Positions 1 through 7,945 are shown, counted from the stretch's first letter. The stretch is 64,000 bases of DNA from CBDBUR01 sp965209065 (GCA_965209065.1 OZ242373.1:1240001-1304000), one strand, 5' to 3'. A program made the numbers and translations. Notes: generated from the letters alone by a model not told the origin.

Positions 1-191
1 AAACCTAATTGCCGCACTTCCGAATGACTCGTATCAATTATTTTGCCTTGTCGTGCTTGCGTGTCAAAAGCAATCGCTTCGCCGATGAAGGCTTCCGCAC
101 TATCCGCGCCCAGTTTTTTAACAAGAGTCAAAATATCTTCTAACGTGTTGAATAAGTCTTGCGGCTCACTTAAAAAATTACTTGATAGCAT
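1..191 (-). CDS. pmbA: PmbA/TldE-type metalloprotease-like protein, N-terminal fragment (runs off window)
   Basis: Only the first 63 codons are in the window; the gene continues beyond base 1. The start is the ATG at 191, overlapping the stop of the upstream gene by 14 bases. The readable protein has the typical N-terminal helix of the PmbA/TldD family (LVKKLGADSAEAFIGEA, then a strand with RQGKIIDTSHSEVRQLG). In this family PmbA (TldE) works with TldD, a zinc protease that processes peptides such as microcin B17 and the CcdA antitoxin. The order after a phosphotransferase gene is consistent with an alphaproteobacterial chromosome. The family assignment rests on a short stretch, and TldD cannot be excluded. 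Confidence 0.6.
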   Translation of the reverse strand, partial: MLSSNFLSEPQDLFNTLEDILTLVKKLGADSAEAFIGEAIAFDTQARQGKIIDTSHSEVRQLG

Positions 192-1578
192 GCGCAACCC
201 CCGAATAGTTTGGCTGGTCAATAAGCACTTGACGCAAGGTATAACCACGCAAATAGTGCTGTAGTTTTTCATCGTCTAACGCAATTTGCCCGCTCTTTAT
301 TTTTTCAATTAGCTTCTTTCTTAATGTCACAATATCCCCTCCTTCTTCTAAATCCATCGCTTGTAAGTCGTTTTTTTCAATGCTCTCGTGGCTGGCGCCC
401 ATTTCTAATTCGCGCAAAACAATATCTAAACTATTTGCGCTAACAAGCGACAAAAATCTATCGCGTTTGGTCGTGGCATTTTCGCGCGCGCTTAATAAAT
501 AGTCGCGCACAGCTTGAATAAGTTCTTCTTTGGTCGGCATATTAGAGTTATTTATATCCTTCCCCTCATTGAGCGGTCGCGCTTTTGGCGATAAAAGTAA
601 ATTAGCACAATCTAACTCACTTTCGGAAGCCCTGCGCCCTATCGCCGCGCGCTCCACAGACTTATCCGCGCCGCTACGCCACGCCTGCCCCATGCCCAAA
701 CACATAATCGCCCAGCGAAATGAAGACATCACCTCCCAAAACTTAACCCGCTCCCTATCAAGCCTAGCCCCGCCACCGCCGCCGCCCTGCTGATAGCCGT
801 CGAAAAGCGCCTCATAACTGCCGAACCCGCCGACCGGCGCGCTGCCGCCAAAACGCCAGCAATTCGCGCATAACCAGCCTAAATCCCTCATCGGGTCGGA
901 AATACAGGCAAGCTCCCAGTCCAAAACAGCGATAATCCCTTGCGGCGACACCATCAAATTGCCGTTGCGAAAATCGCTATGCGTTAGGCAAGTATCATAA
1001 TCCAGCGGGAGATGTTGCTTGAGCCACGCCGCCGTCCAGTCAATCATCGGGCGCGGGAGAGCGAAACTTTGATAGACCTCATAGGCTTCCGCCAAAACCC
1101 GCGACGGCTCTTGTGTCGGTAAAGCCAAAGGCGAAAGCTCGTCTTGCGGTATCTGGTGTATCGCCGCAAGAATGACTCCGCACTGGTGCGCTAATGTTTT
1201 GCGCGCGCCTTCAAGCTCTGGCGCTTGTAAAATTTTTTTGCCTAGCGTTTCGCCTTCAAGCCACTCCATCATAAAGCCTTCGCCGAGTCCGTCTTGCGCC
1301 TCGCAAACAGCAAAGACGCGCGGCTCAGGAATGTTATGCTGGCGCGCTAACTGCATAAGCTGTGCCTCTTGACGCAAACTCACTTTGTCAAATGAGCTAA
1401 CACTGCCTGATGATTCGCGTAAAGATGATTTACGAAAAGCAAAATGCTTCTCCTCCCCCGCCGCCACGATGAGATGATAGGTTTCTTGACTCGCGCCGCC
1501 TGATAATCTTTCAATTTTGATGACTTCCTCAAACCCTTCTAAATGTTTTTGGAAAAAATTTGTTAGTGCCTCGCGCAT
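178..1578 (-). CDS. Phosphotransferase (APH family) fused to a DUF6285 domain
   Basis: Residues about 1-330 form an aminoglycoside-phosphotransferase-like kinase fold: a nucleotide-loop strand near SGGASQETY, the catalytic-loop string THSDFRNGNLM and the metal-binding IAVLDWELACISDP. Residues about 350-466 match the start and length of the small DUF6285 protein that normally follows as its own gene. In alphaproteobacteria such kinases sit beside acyl-CoA dehydrogenases and are thought to act in catabolism of acyl or hydroxylated compounds rather than in antibiotic resistance. The ATG at 1578 overlaps the dehydrogenase stop (TAATG), so the two are probably co-translated. An internal ATG at 540 marks where a separate DUF6285 gene would start, but no stop codon precedes it. 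A glycine-rich low-complexity stretch occurs near residue 265. Confidence 0.8.
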   Translation of the reverse strand: MREALTNFFQKHLEGFEEVIKIERLSGGASQETYHLIVAAGEEKHFAFRKSSLRESSGSVSSFDKVSLRQEAQLMQLARQHNIPEPRVFAVCEAQDGLGEGFMMEWLEGETLGKKILQAPELEGARKTLAHQCGVILAAIHQIPQDELSPLALPTQEPSRVLAEAYEVYQSFALPRPMIDWTAAWLKQHLPLDYDTCLTHSDFRNGNLMVSPQGIIAVLDWELACISDPMRDLGWLCANCWRFGGSAPVGGFGSYEALFDGYQQGGGGGGARLDRERVKFWEVMSSFRWAIMCLGMGQAWRSGADKSVERAAIGRRASESELDCANLLLSPKARPLNEGKDINNSNMPTKEELIQAVRDYLLSARENATTKRDRFLSLVSANSLDIVLRELEMGASHESIEKNDLQAMDLEEGGDIVTLRKKLIEKIKSGQIALDDEKLQHYLRGYTLRQVLIDQPNYSGVAHAIK

Positions 1579-2846
1579 TAAGAGGAAACGCCTTTGGGGG
1601 TTCTCTGTTTCATAAAACCAAAGAGATAGCCGGCGATACGCCTCATCTGAATTTCCTCCGAGCCCTCAGTGATACGATAGCGCCTATGGTGGCGATAAAT
1701 ATGCTCAAACGGCTTATGGCGCGAATAGCCCCAACCGCCATGCACTTGCATCGCTCTATCCGCCGCCTCGCAGCATAAACGATTAGACCAGTAATTACAC
1801 ATAGACACCTTGTCCGATACACTGAACACGCCATCTCTATCCATCTGCCACGCGGTCTTATGAATCAAAGCGCGCAACATCTCGCATTGCGTTTCTAGCT
1901 CAACCAGAGGAAACTGAATCCCCTGATGCGTAGCGATAGGCTTGCCAAAAGTTTTACGCTCCTTAGCGTAGGCAATGGATTCACGCACACAAAAACTCGC
2001 CGCGCCCAAACTAGAAGCCGCTTGCCTAATGCGATTCTCATTGAAAAAATGCTGAACGATTTGTAAGCCCTTACCCTCCTCGCCAAAAAGAGTGTCATCG
2101 CCAACTTCAACATTGGTTAAGCGCACCCTGCCGTGGTCGCTGGGCATGTTGAAAGTCCAAAGCATCTCGCCAACTTCAAAGCCTGGCGTTTTCACCGGCA
2201 CCAGAAATGCCGTGATGCCAAAGGCATCGCCGTCTTGCCCGCTCGTGCGCGCCATAATCATATCGTAAGGCACTTTGTGAATGCCCGTGTTCCAAATTTT
2301 CTCGCCGTTAATCGACCAGCCTTGATTTGTCCGCTCGGCGCGCGTTTCCATAAAAGTGGCGTCCGAGCCGTGCAGCGGCTCGGTGATGCCAAAAGCAAAC
2401 CCCGACCTCCCCGCTAACATATCGTCTAGAAAAAATTCCTTCTGCGCCTGCGAGCCATAAATATCCATCAGCAACACACCGATGTTATTCGCAACAATGG
2501 AATGCTCGTTTTGGAGGTCGTTGTGCAGCCCCAAGCCCTTCGCCGCGAGATGCTCGCGAATAATCGCCATCGCGAGATTGCTGCCGTCCGCGCCACCGAG
2601 CCGCTTCGGCAAGGGAAAGCGATAATGCCCCGCCTCATCAGCAAGCGAGCGCGCTTTAGCAAGCAGCGCCTCCCATTCTTCATTGGGGAGTCCGTCTCTG
2701 TGCCAGTCGGTTCGGCTGTCCTCGCGCCTGTGGTCGAAGAAGCGAATGTTATCGTCCGCGCGCTCTATCGGCTTGATGACGCGCTCGATGAAAGCGTCGA
2801 GCTCGGCGAGCTTGTCTTGAATCTCTTTTGGTATTTGAAAGTCCAT
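1578..2846 (-). CDS. Acyl-CoA dehydrogenase family protein
   Basis: This 422-residue flavoenzyme should oxidise an acyl-CoA to the enoyl-CoA, passing electrons to electron-transfer flavoprotein. Family signs are the FAD/substrate region FGITEPLHGSDATFMETRA near residue 150, the arginine-rich helix FNENRIRQAASSLGAA, KTFGKPIATHQGIQFPL, and the C-terminal YRITEGSEEIQMRRIAGYLF. The length is normal for the family. The ATG at 2846 is preceded by AAGGGG at good spacing. It is the first gene of a minus-strand operon with the phosphotransferase-DUF6285 fusion and probably pmbA. The pairing with that kinase is typical of the ACAD10/11-like arrangement, but the actual substrate cannot be read from the sequence. 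Confidence 0.88.
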   Translation of the reverse strand: MDFQIPKEIQDKLAELDAFIERVIKPIERADDNIRFFDHRREDSRTDWHRDGLPNEEWEALLAKARSLADEAGHYRFPLPKRLGGADGSNLAMAIIREHLAAKGLGLHNDLQNEHSIVANNIGVLLMDIYGSQAQKEFFLDDMLAGRSGFAFGITEPLHGSDATFMETRAERTNQGWSINGEKIWNTGIHKVPYDMIMARTSGQDGDAFGITAFLVPVKTPGFEVGEMLWTFNMPSDHGRVRLTNVEVGDDTLFGEEGKGLQIVQHFFNENRIRQAASSLGAASFCVRESIAYAKERKTFGKPIATHQGIQFPLVELETQCEMLRALIHKTAWQMDRDGVFSVSDKVSMCNYWSNRLCCEAADRAMQVHGGWGYSRHKPFEHIYRHHRRYRITEGSEEIQMRRIAGYLFGFMKQRTPKGVSS

Positions 2847-2889
2847 TTTTCCCCTTTAATTATACTATACTCCATTTATACAAAAGTGG

Positions 2890-2978
2890 GGAGAGATGCC
2901 GGAGTGGTTGAACGGGGCGGTCTCGAAAACCGTTATGCCTTTTAGGTATCGAGGGTTCGAATCCCTCTCTCTCCGCCA
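2890..2978 (+). tRNA. tRNA-Ser (anticodon CGA)
   Basis: A complete class II tRNA fold can be drawn: acceptor GGAGAGA pairs with TCTCTCC, the anticodon stem GCGGT/ACCGT holds the loop CTCGAAA (anticodon CGA, reading UCG), there is a long variable arm, and the T arm is GAGGG-TTCGAAT-CCCTC. The discriminator is G and CCA is encoded (2976-2978). The DNA downstream is AT-rich and holds a lone DUF3800 gene, so the 3' end of this tRNA is a possible old integration site. No second copy of its 3' end is visible in the window. Confidence 0.97.
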
Positions 2979-3092
2979 GGTCTTTGGGTGCTTGGTTTTT
3001 TCTAGCCAAAACAAGAGAAAAAACTGATACCATGTATATTTAAATTTCCTTCGGGAGCTGCTTCTTAATAAATTTTAGAAAAATTTTCTGTT

Positions 3093-4217
3093 TTATTTTG
3101 AAACCAATTCCCCTTTTATCTTTGACTCGTATTGCATTTCAAGAAATTTATAATACCCCTCTATTTGATGAATTGGACTATATCCCTTCCGTGCTCTATT
3201 AGCTAATTCTACCAACAATATAGCATTTAGAATTGGTTGCTTTTTCTTTAAATCAACATGCTCGGGCGCTGGAATAATGCATTCTTCAATCATGCCTCTT
3301 TTAACCATATTTAGCAAATCTCTATCCTTTTCTTTTATAGCATATACAGCAGAACTTGCCATTATATCTGCCAATTGGACACCTTCCGATTCCTTGGAAT
3401 CTTTAAAATCAATTTCCTTTTTTAAATTAAAAACAGGAGAAATGAACCCTTTAACAGGGTGAAATATCTTAGGCCTATCTGTCCTACCAATCATGACATC
3501 AAGGCGATGTGATGAATCATTCAGAGGCTTAGAAGAATCACAAACAACAACCAATTCTAAATGACTCTCAGACCAATGTCTTAACAAACTCCAAAGGGCA
3601 CTGTTAGATAAATCCAATATCCATTTCCCAATATCGTCTGGGGCTCCAAACCCATCAAGCTCTTCATTTATTTCTTGGGCATAACCTTCCATAAAATCCA
3701 CTATATGGCAAAAAACATCGTCCGGATTTGTGCTAGGTGATTTTTCTAAAAGAGAACGCAATGTATCAAAGTCTTTTTCTCTCATCATTTTTGCAAAGCT
3801 AATCAAAATTTCTGATGCGGCTTTATCTCCAGCAACAAAGAAAGCATAAAGAGTGTTTGAAATAAATAAGTGAAATTTTTTTTCATAAAAAAAATAATTG
3901 TTATCTTTCAGCACAGGTTCAAAGACATATTCAAAAAATTTACAACATAGAGCATAAATTTTATGATTATACGAAAGAGCATACCTGCCCTTAAGATTAT
4001 GAAATATATAATTCACTGCATCTCTACCTCGAGAAGTCTTTAGAAGTTTGCCCGCTTTAAGCTCTTGAGCTTTTATACCAAAATTTTTTTTAACTGCATC
4101 CACTATATGCTTCGCTTCAAAATCGGATATACTAACGCTAGAAAGCACAAAATATGGCTGATCAGCATTGAGTAAATCATTGCCCGTAAATCCAGATTCA
4201 TCTACAAAAATTGTCAT
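3093..4217 (-). CDS. DUF3800 domain-containing protein
   Basis: This 374-residue protein has the DUF3800 hallmarks: an N-terminal IFVDESGFTGND, a central VVVCDSSKPLN strand, and the late VQLADIMASSAVYAIKEKD helix. The acidic positions at these three points resemble an RNase H-like metal site, and a nuclease role has been suggested for the family; this is not shown here. The gene starts with ATG at 4217 after a weak ribosome site. It stands alone between tRNA-Ser and the left 159-bp repeat and is clearly more AT-rich than the genes left of the tRNA, which suggests transfer. DUF3800 genes are common in mobile and defence regions. Confidence 0.8.
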   Translation of the reverse strand: MTIFVDESGFTGNDLLNADQPYFVLSSVSISDFEAKHIVDAVKKNFGIKAQELKAGKLLKTSRGRDAVNYIFHNLKGRYALSYNHKIYALCCKFFEYVFEPVLKDNNYFFYEKKFHLFISNTLYAFFVAGDKAASEILISFAKMMREKDFDTLRSLLEKSPSTNPDDVFCHIVDFMEGYAQEINEELDGFGAPDDIGKWILDLSNSALWSLLRHWSESHLELVVVCDSSKPLNDSSHRLDVMIGRTDRPKIFHPVKGFISPVFNLKKEIDFKDSKESEGVQLADIMASSAVYAIKEKDRDLLNMVKRGMIEECIIPAPEHVDLKKKQPILNAILLVELANRARKGYSPIHQIEGYYKFLEMQYESKIKGELVSK

Positions 4218-4296
4218 AGCTTTTCAATATAACAAAAGAGCATTCTAAAAAATAATGATTTTTATATTTTAAGGCAAAATACTCTCTAACGTTCCG

Positions 4297-4369
4297 AAAT
4301 CCTAGAGATATAGTCACAACTAAGGGCACAAAACAAGAAAGCCTCTTATTTATTCCCTGTTAAACAGGG
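4297..4369. repeat. Dispersed intergenic repeat, copy A
   Basis: About 73 bases that recur imperfectly at 42213-42284. Shared strings are CTAGAGAT, AAAACAAGAA and TATTTATTCCCTGTTAAACAGGG. Here the end is a perfect palindrome, TTCCCTGTT-A-AACAGGGAA (4353-4371). The copy lies about 120 bases from the recombinase-SDR chimera. No T-run follows the palindrome on either strand, so a standard terminator is unlikely. Confidence 0.7.
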
Positions 4370-4489
4370 AACTTACCTTAAGAGAAAATTGCTATCGCAC
4401 CTGCCGCCTCCGCTAGAGGACTCTCTGCGTCCTCAAAACCCAAATTGACACCCTCATTTACCGCTATTGACTTAACACCTTAAAGCAAA

Positions 4490-4648
4490 CTTTAAGCGCG
4501 GTGGTTCCACCACGCGAGGTCGGAGTAGGGTCGCAAGTCTAGCTCGTGCGTCCATGCCAACCGATGCTGGTGTGCCGAATGAAAATAAGTCTCCGCAATC
4601 TCCCTCGGCAAGAGCAAACCATCTTTAGCCAGCCCGCGCTCTTCGCGC
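4490..4648. repeat. Left copy of a 159-bp direct repeat (3' end of an SDR gene)
   Basis: This stretch aligns without gaps to 54932-55090, with about 16 mismatches by my count (about 90% identity). It encodes, on the minus strand, the last 51 or so residues of the SDR protein whose complete gene is at 54934-55704. The identity stops at the 8-bp string CTTCGCGC (4641-4648; 55083-55090), beyond which the left copy continues as recombinase sequence and the right copy as SDR sequence. The two copies are in the same orientation and bracket about 50.4 kb. Confidence 0.9.
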
Positions 4649-4728
4649 TGGGCATCTAAGGAATTAAACGACTGCTCTAACCCTTCCTCTGAAGACTTGC
4701 GGGTATAAACAGCACAACGCAAAGTCAT
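4492..4728 (-). pseudogene. Chimera: N-terminus of a serine recombinase joined in frame to an SDR C-terminus
   Basis: The first 29 or so residues (MTLRCAVYTRKSSEEGLEQS and on to LDAQRE) are the unmistakable N-terminus of the large serine recombinases of alphaproteobacterial mobile elements, including the catalytic serine of the resolvase domain. After AQREE the frame continues as the C-terminal tail of the SDR protein, from RGLAKDGLLLPREIAETYF to WWNHRA. A functional recombinase would need several hundred more residues, so the gene is dead as a recombinase. The ATG at 4728 overlaps the DUF2924 stop (ATGA), the normal coupling of this gene pair. An upstream in-frame start at 4761 is possible but is not needed. 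The join falls at an 8-bp microhomology. Confidence 0.85.
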
Positions 4729-5105
4729 TTGCGTAACCCAAAGAAGGCAGGACCATTCCATGCTGTGCCTGTTATCTCTTTTGCGATTTGGGTGAGGCTA
4801 GAATAGGTTTGGTTATTGTAAATAAAGCCCTCCTTTGTGGTAATCACACTATACTTTTTGCCATGCCATTCTTTTTCAATGATAGTTCCTAGCTTTAATG
4901 TTATCTTTTTGGGCTTGAGCTTATTGAGCTGGCGCCGAAGGGCGGGCGGCATCCCTCCTTGAAGTTCCTCGGCAAGCAGGTGTTTGAGAAACGCTTTACT
5001 CCCCATAAATTGTGGTGACTTGCCAAACACCTTCTTCCATAGAGTCACCAACTCTCTTTTATTCATTTGAGCAATATCGCTCAGTTCAGGCATCTCCTTA
5101 GCCAT
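4725..5105 (-). CDS. DUF2924 domain-containing protein
   Basis: This 126-residue basic protein carries the DUF2924 signature: an N-terminal helix ELVTLWKKVFGKSPQ, an LRRQLNKLKPKK segment, a central HGKKYSVITTKEGFIYNNQTYSSLTQIAKEITG given here in parts, and the ending TAWNGPAFFGL. In alphaproteobacteria this gene nearly always precedes a large serine recombinase gene and is thought to assist or regulate it; the mechanism is unknown. Here the partner has been reduced to 29 codons. The start ATG at 5105 follows TTAGGAGAG. It appears intact, although its module is broken. Confidence 0.85.
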   Translation of the reverse strand: MAKEMPELSDIAQMNKRELVTLWKKVFGKSPQFMGSKAFLKHLLAEELQGGMPPALRRQLNKLKPKKITLKLGTIIEKEWHGKKYSVITTKEGFIYNNQTYSSLTQIAKEITGTAWNGPAFFGLRK

Positions 5106-5219
5106 AATGAAACTCTCCTAATTTGGAGAACCATTACCGCTTGCCTTGCTACCCAAGTCCAGTGGATTTTTGTGAATAGCTTCTATTTTTTAGAAAAAAT
5201 TTCTTGTCATTTTTTTCTT

Positions 5220-6773
5220 TTACTCTTCTTGAACATGCAATTCTGATTTTATATCTAATTTTTGATATTTATTATGCTCAATCCCCCTTATCGATTGATA
5301 AGGCCCTTTAATATCTATGCCCTCCATACTTTTAAATAAAATACTTGACTGTAAATGCCCCACAAGTAAAAAATTAATCACTTTTACATCTTTAGTATCA
5401 TTCTTTGTAAATTCTTTTAATTCTTTCTCATTAAAAACAGAACGTTTTGCAGTTAATCTTAGCAATTCTTTTGCACAATTAGTTATATGAAATCCATCTA
5501 CAATTCCTATCGTCAGAAGTCTTTGACTGTTCGGATTATCTGTATCTTTAGTATGATAAAAAAGCAAAATACTTCCAGGTTTAATTTTTTTTATTTGGGC
5601 ATGGCAGACATAAACTTTACGAATTGTATGGCAAGGTATTCCGCTCCCATCCATCAAAAAAGGTAGTGGAAGTTGAATCCGCCTATCATTTTCAGGAAAC
5701 AGTTTTTGATAAAAATCAGAATGGATGGGAATTAAAAACTTTTCAATTTCCTTGCCATCTCTAAAATTTGGATAATATTGATAAGCAAACTTAAGTGCAT
5801 CTTCTACCAATTCAATATTGAAAATTTCTGGTGAAAACGCTTTTGCCAAAACATTTTCTTTATCTTTATTCCCTATTTTTCTAAAGCCATATTGTGTCAA
5901 TAAATCAATAAGAAATTCATGCTTAGAATAAACGGTCAAGTAAACTAGATCATATTTATTTCTGTAAGACCACCAAAATATTTGCTTTAATAATTGTTCG
6001 CCTAATTTTTCCCCCCTATACCTTTCATTAATTTTAAATGTGCAAATTTTCAATATCTTTTTAGGGTTTCTTGTAAAATCACTACTCACATTTGGTAAAT
6101 CAGATTTTAAATTTTGAAATGATTCATTTTTCCTTATTGCTATACCAGCAATTTCATCCTCATTATGAAGTTTTATCACCCAACAGGCGCGATGTTGATT
6201 GACACAGCTATTTACAAACCATTCCCTAAACTCAGGATAATCTTTCTCCAGAGAATTAAAAATATTATCTTCCCTATCAATCTTATGGCAATGTGTGTCT
6301 TTAATAGATGGCAGAGGAACAGATATATTTTCATATTTATGTCTAACCCATAATAAAGCTTCCTTAGCTTTAAATACACGACCATCAAGCTCGGTGTCCT
6401 TAGCACGTTTATGTATACCATGATCTTCTGTTATTAAAAAATCCACTATTCTTTGTTTCAATGTATGAAGCAAAACTACATCAACATAATCATTTTCTCC
6501 TTTTATTCTCCCATATTCTTTTTCTAGTTCATTTTTATTTGGAATTGTCGTTCCTTCAATTTTTTCAAATTTATTAATTTTAGAAAGTGTAATTTTTTTA
6601 CGCTGATCATTCTTGTCTCTTTCTATATCCTTCGCAGACTCTTCATGCACATATAATTTAATACCGTGCTCACTACATTTTTGTTGGAGTGAAGAAAAAT
6701 CTTCGCTAACTAGTTCATTATCTTCAAGTTTGAAGATAATATTGGTATCCATAAGCAATTTAGGTCTATTCAT
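5220..6773 (-). CDS. Three-domain protein: PIN-like nuclease, GNAT acetyltransferase, PUA/EVE-like domain
   Basis: The 517 residues read as three parts. Residues about 5-150 resemble a PIN domain: KLLMDTNIIF with the first acidic residue, and DFLITEDHGIHKRAKD with the late acidic pair. Residues about 185-310 resemble a GNAT fold, with the acetyl-CoA loop RYRGEKLGEQLL and the closing FLIDLLTQYGFRKIG. Residues about 345-500 resemble a PUA/EVE/ASCH fold, with IKPGSILLFYHTKD and LLTIGIVDGF. The ATG at 6773 overlaps the ASCH gene stop by 4 bases (ATGA), so the two are translated together. The plausible role is an RNA- or tRNA-directed toxin or defence effector. That is inference; the domain calls are by eye. 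The gene is very AT-rich and sits inside a recombinase module. Confidence 0.65.
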   Translation of the reverse strand: MNRPKLLMDTNIIFKLEDNELVSEDFSSLQQKCSEHGIKLYVHEESAKDIERDKNDQRKKITLSKINKFEKIEGTTIPNKNELEKEYGRIKGENDYVDVVLLHTLKQRIVDFLITEDHGIHKRAKDTELDGRVFKAKEALLWVRHKYENISVPLPSIKDTHCHKIDREDNIFNSLEKDYPEFREWFVNSCVNQHRACWVIKLHNEDEIAGIAIRKNESFQNLKSDLPNVSSDFTRNPKKILKICTFKINERYRGEKLGEQLLKQIFWWSYRNKYDLVYLTVYSKHEFLIDLLTQYGFRKIGNKDKENVLAKAFSPEIFNIELVEDALKFAYQYYPNFRDGKEIEKFLIPIHSDFYQKLFPENDRRIQLPLPFLMDGSGIPCHTIRKVYVCHAQIKKIKPGSILLFYHTKDTDNPNSQRLLTIGIVDGFHITNCAKELLRLTAKRSVFNEKELKEFTKNDTKDVKVINFLLVGHLQSSILFKSMEGIDIKGPYQSIRGIEHNKYQKLDIKSELHVQEE

Positions 6774-7207
6774 GCCCTAACAGCGCCTAATATCCCATCC
6801 GAAGCATAACGATATGATTGAGGGGCAAAAAAACTGTGTTCTTTTTTCAGAGCATTTGATTCTAATGGATTAGCAAGCTCAACAGGCCTTTTAAGCTCTA
6901 TTACAAAACCTTCCTCAAGTCCTTCAAAATAAGAATTGAAGAATTTTTTTTCCACACACGCTTGCTTTTTATAAATTTTCCATATTGAAAATATAGGCAA
7001 TTTTCTTACCTCAAGAATCGATGCATAACCAATAATCTTTTTGAGAGGGCTGGAAGCATAAATAATTGCTATTCCTCCTCCCATATTTTCAATGGGAAAT
7101 TTTCTACGTAATTCTATAGTTTTTTTTCCCTTTATAATGCTCAAAGCATATTCTGGTTTTATGCTTAAAATTACATTTTTAGGGTCTACACCTGATCGAT
7201 TTTGCAT
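6770..7207 (-). CDS. ASCH/PUA-like domain protein
   Basis: A 145-residue protein with the ASCH-type core: VILSIKPEYALSIIKGKKTIELRRKFP near the N-terminus, IAIIYASSPLKKIIGYASI, and a late PQSYRYASDGILGA. ASCH domains have a PUA-like beta barrel and usually bind RNA or modified nucleotides. I chose the ATG at 7207 because GGGAG stands 8 bases before it; a TTG ten codons upstream (7237) is less likely. The protein is the first gene of a two-gene unit with the PIN-GNAT-PUA protein. It could be its regulator, antitoxin or substrate adaptor; nothing in the sequence decides among these. Confidence 0.7.
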   Translation of the reverse strand: MQNRSGVDPKNVILSIKPEYALSIIKGKKTIELRRKFPIENMGGGIAIIYASSPLKKIIGYASILEVRKLPIFSIWKIYKKQACVEKKFFNSYFEGLEEGFVIELKRPVELANPLESNALKKEHSFFAPQSYRYASDGILGAVRA

Positions 7208-7274
7208 GGACGATCTCCCAATAGTTTGGCTCAACAAAGTAAACCAAAAATTGGTTGTTAAAAGGTTAATAAAT

Positions 7275-7294
7275 CCAAATTTTGTAAAATTTGG
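7275..7294. promoter_or_regulatory. Perfect inverted repeat upstream of the ASCH operon
   Basis: CCAAATTTT-GT-AAAATTTGG, 9-bp arms around 2 bases. It is flanked by a wider, imperfect inverted pair (CAACA..GTAAAC near 7232-7243 and its complement near 7302-7318). It lies about 70 bases before the ASCH start, where an operator for an autoregulated unit would be expected. No regulator has been shown. Confidence 0.4.
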
Positions 7295-7438
7295 GGGAGT
7301 AAACTTTGTTTACTGTTGAAAATTTTTATGATTTTTGGTCAAAAAAACTTTCCTCGTTTGGCGTTGTGCTTTTTTTCCTGTTTTTTTCGAAGCGCTGCTT
7401 TTTATCGTATTTTAATTCTTCAAGCTGTGCCGTTATCA

Positions 7439-7945
7439 TCATCTCATCAGAGGAGTCGTAAGTTGAATGATGACCGAGTCTGAATTGAGTTTTAGCGTTT
7501 CACCCGCAGTATTACACCCATTACTTGCTTGAAAGTTATCAAGCAGAACATCAATTCCAGGGAACTCGAAGCTTGTGAGCGTTACGTCAAAATCAATTTC
7601 AAGGCTGGCGAGATATTGTAGCTCTATGCCTAGGAGCTCTCGGTCCCAACCCGCCTTCTCGGCGAGACGGTTGTCAGCGATAACATAAGCTCTAATCTGA
7701 GACTCAGTCATGTCCGATAGACTAACTGTTGGTAGCGAATGGAGACCTAGCCGGCGAGCTGCCTGCACTCGCCCGTGTCCTGCTATAATCTTACCTTTTT
7801 TGTCTATCAAAATAGGATTGGTAAAACCAAAATGCTCTATGGATTTCGCAATTTGGATTATCTGCCCATCAGAATGCGTGCGGGCATTATTAGCTCTAGG
7901 CCTTAGTTGCTCTATAGGTCGGTAGGTTATGTTGATCTGTTTCAT
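7439..7945 (-). pseudogene. Truncated ParB-type domain of a ParB-methyltransferase protein
   Basis: The first 140 or so residues are a ParB N-terminal-like domain: YRPIEQLRPRANNARTHSDG, NPILIDKKGKIIAGHGRVQAA with the ParB GHGR box, and VIADNRLAEKAGWDRELL. In alphaproteobacterial mobile elements this domain is normally fused to a DNA methyltransferase of about 250 further residues. Here the sequence loses similarity after FDVTLTSFEFPGIDVLL and stops at 169 codons, so the methylase part is missing. The true start is the ATG at 7945 after AAGGAG, not the TTG one codon upstream. It belongs to the same module as DUF2924 and the recombinase remnant. Confidence 0.7.

Noticed and set aside
2890..2978. 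tRNA-Ser as the attachment site of the whole 50-kb island
   Set aside because: No second copy of its 3' end is found near 55 kb; the SDR repeats define the borders better.
4353..4371. Palindrome as a rho-independent terminator
   Set aside because: No T-run follows on either strand and the loop is one base; the copy at mobA overlaps a stop codon. A repeat element is the better reading.
7208..7237. TTG start ten codons upstream of the ASCH ATG
   Set aside because: The ATG at 7207 has GGGAG at proper spacing; the TTG has no ribosome site.
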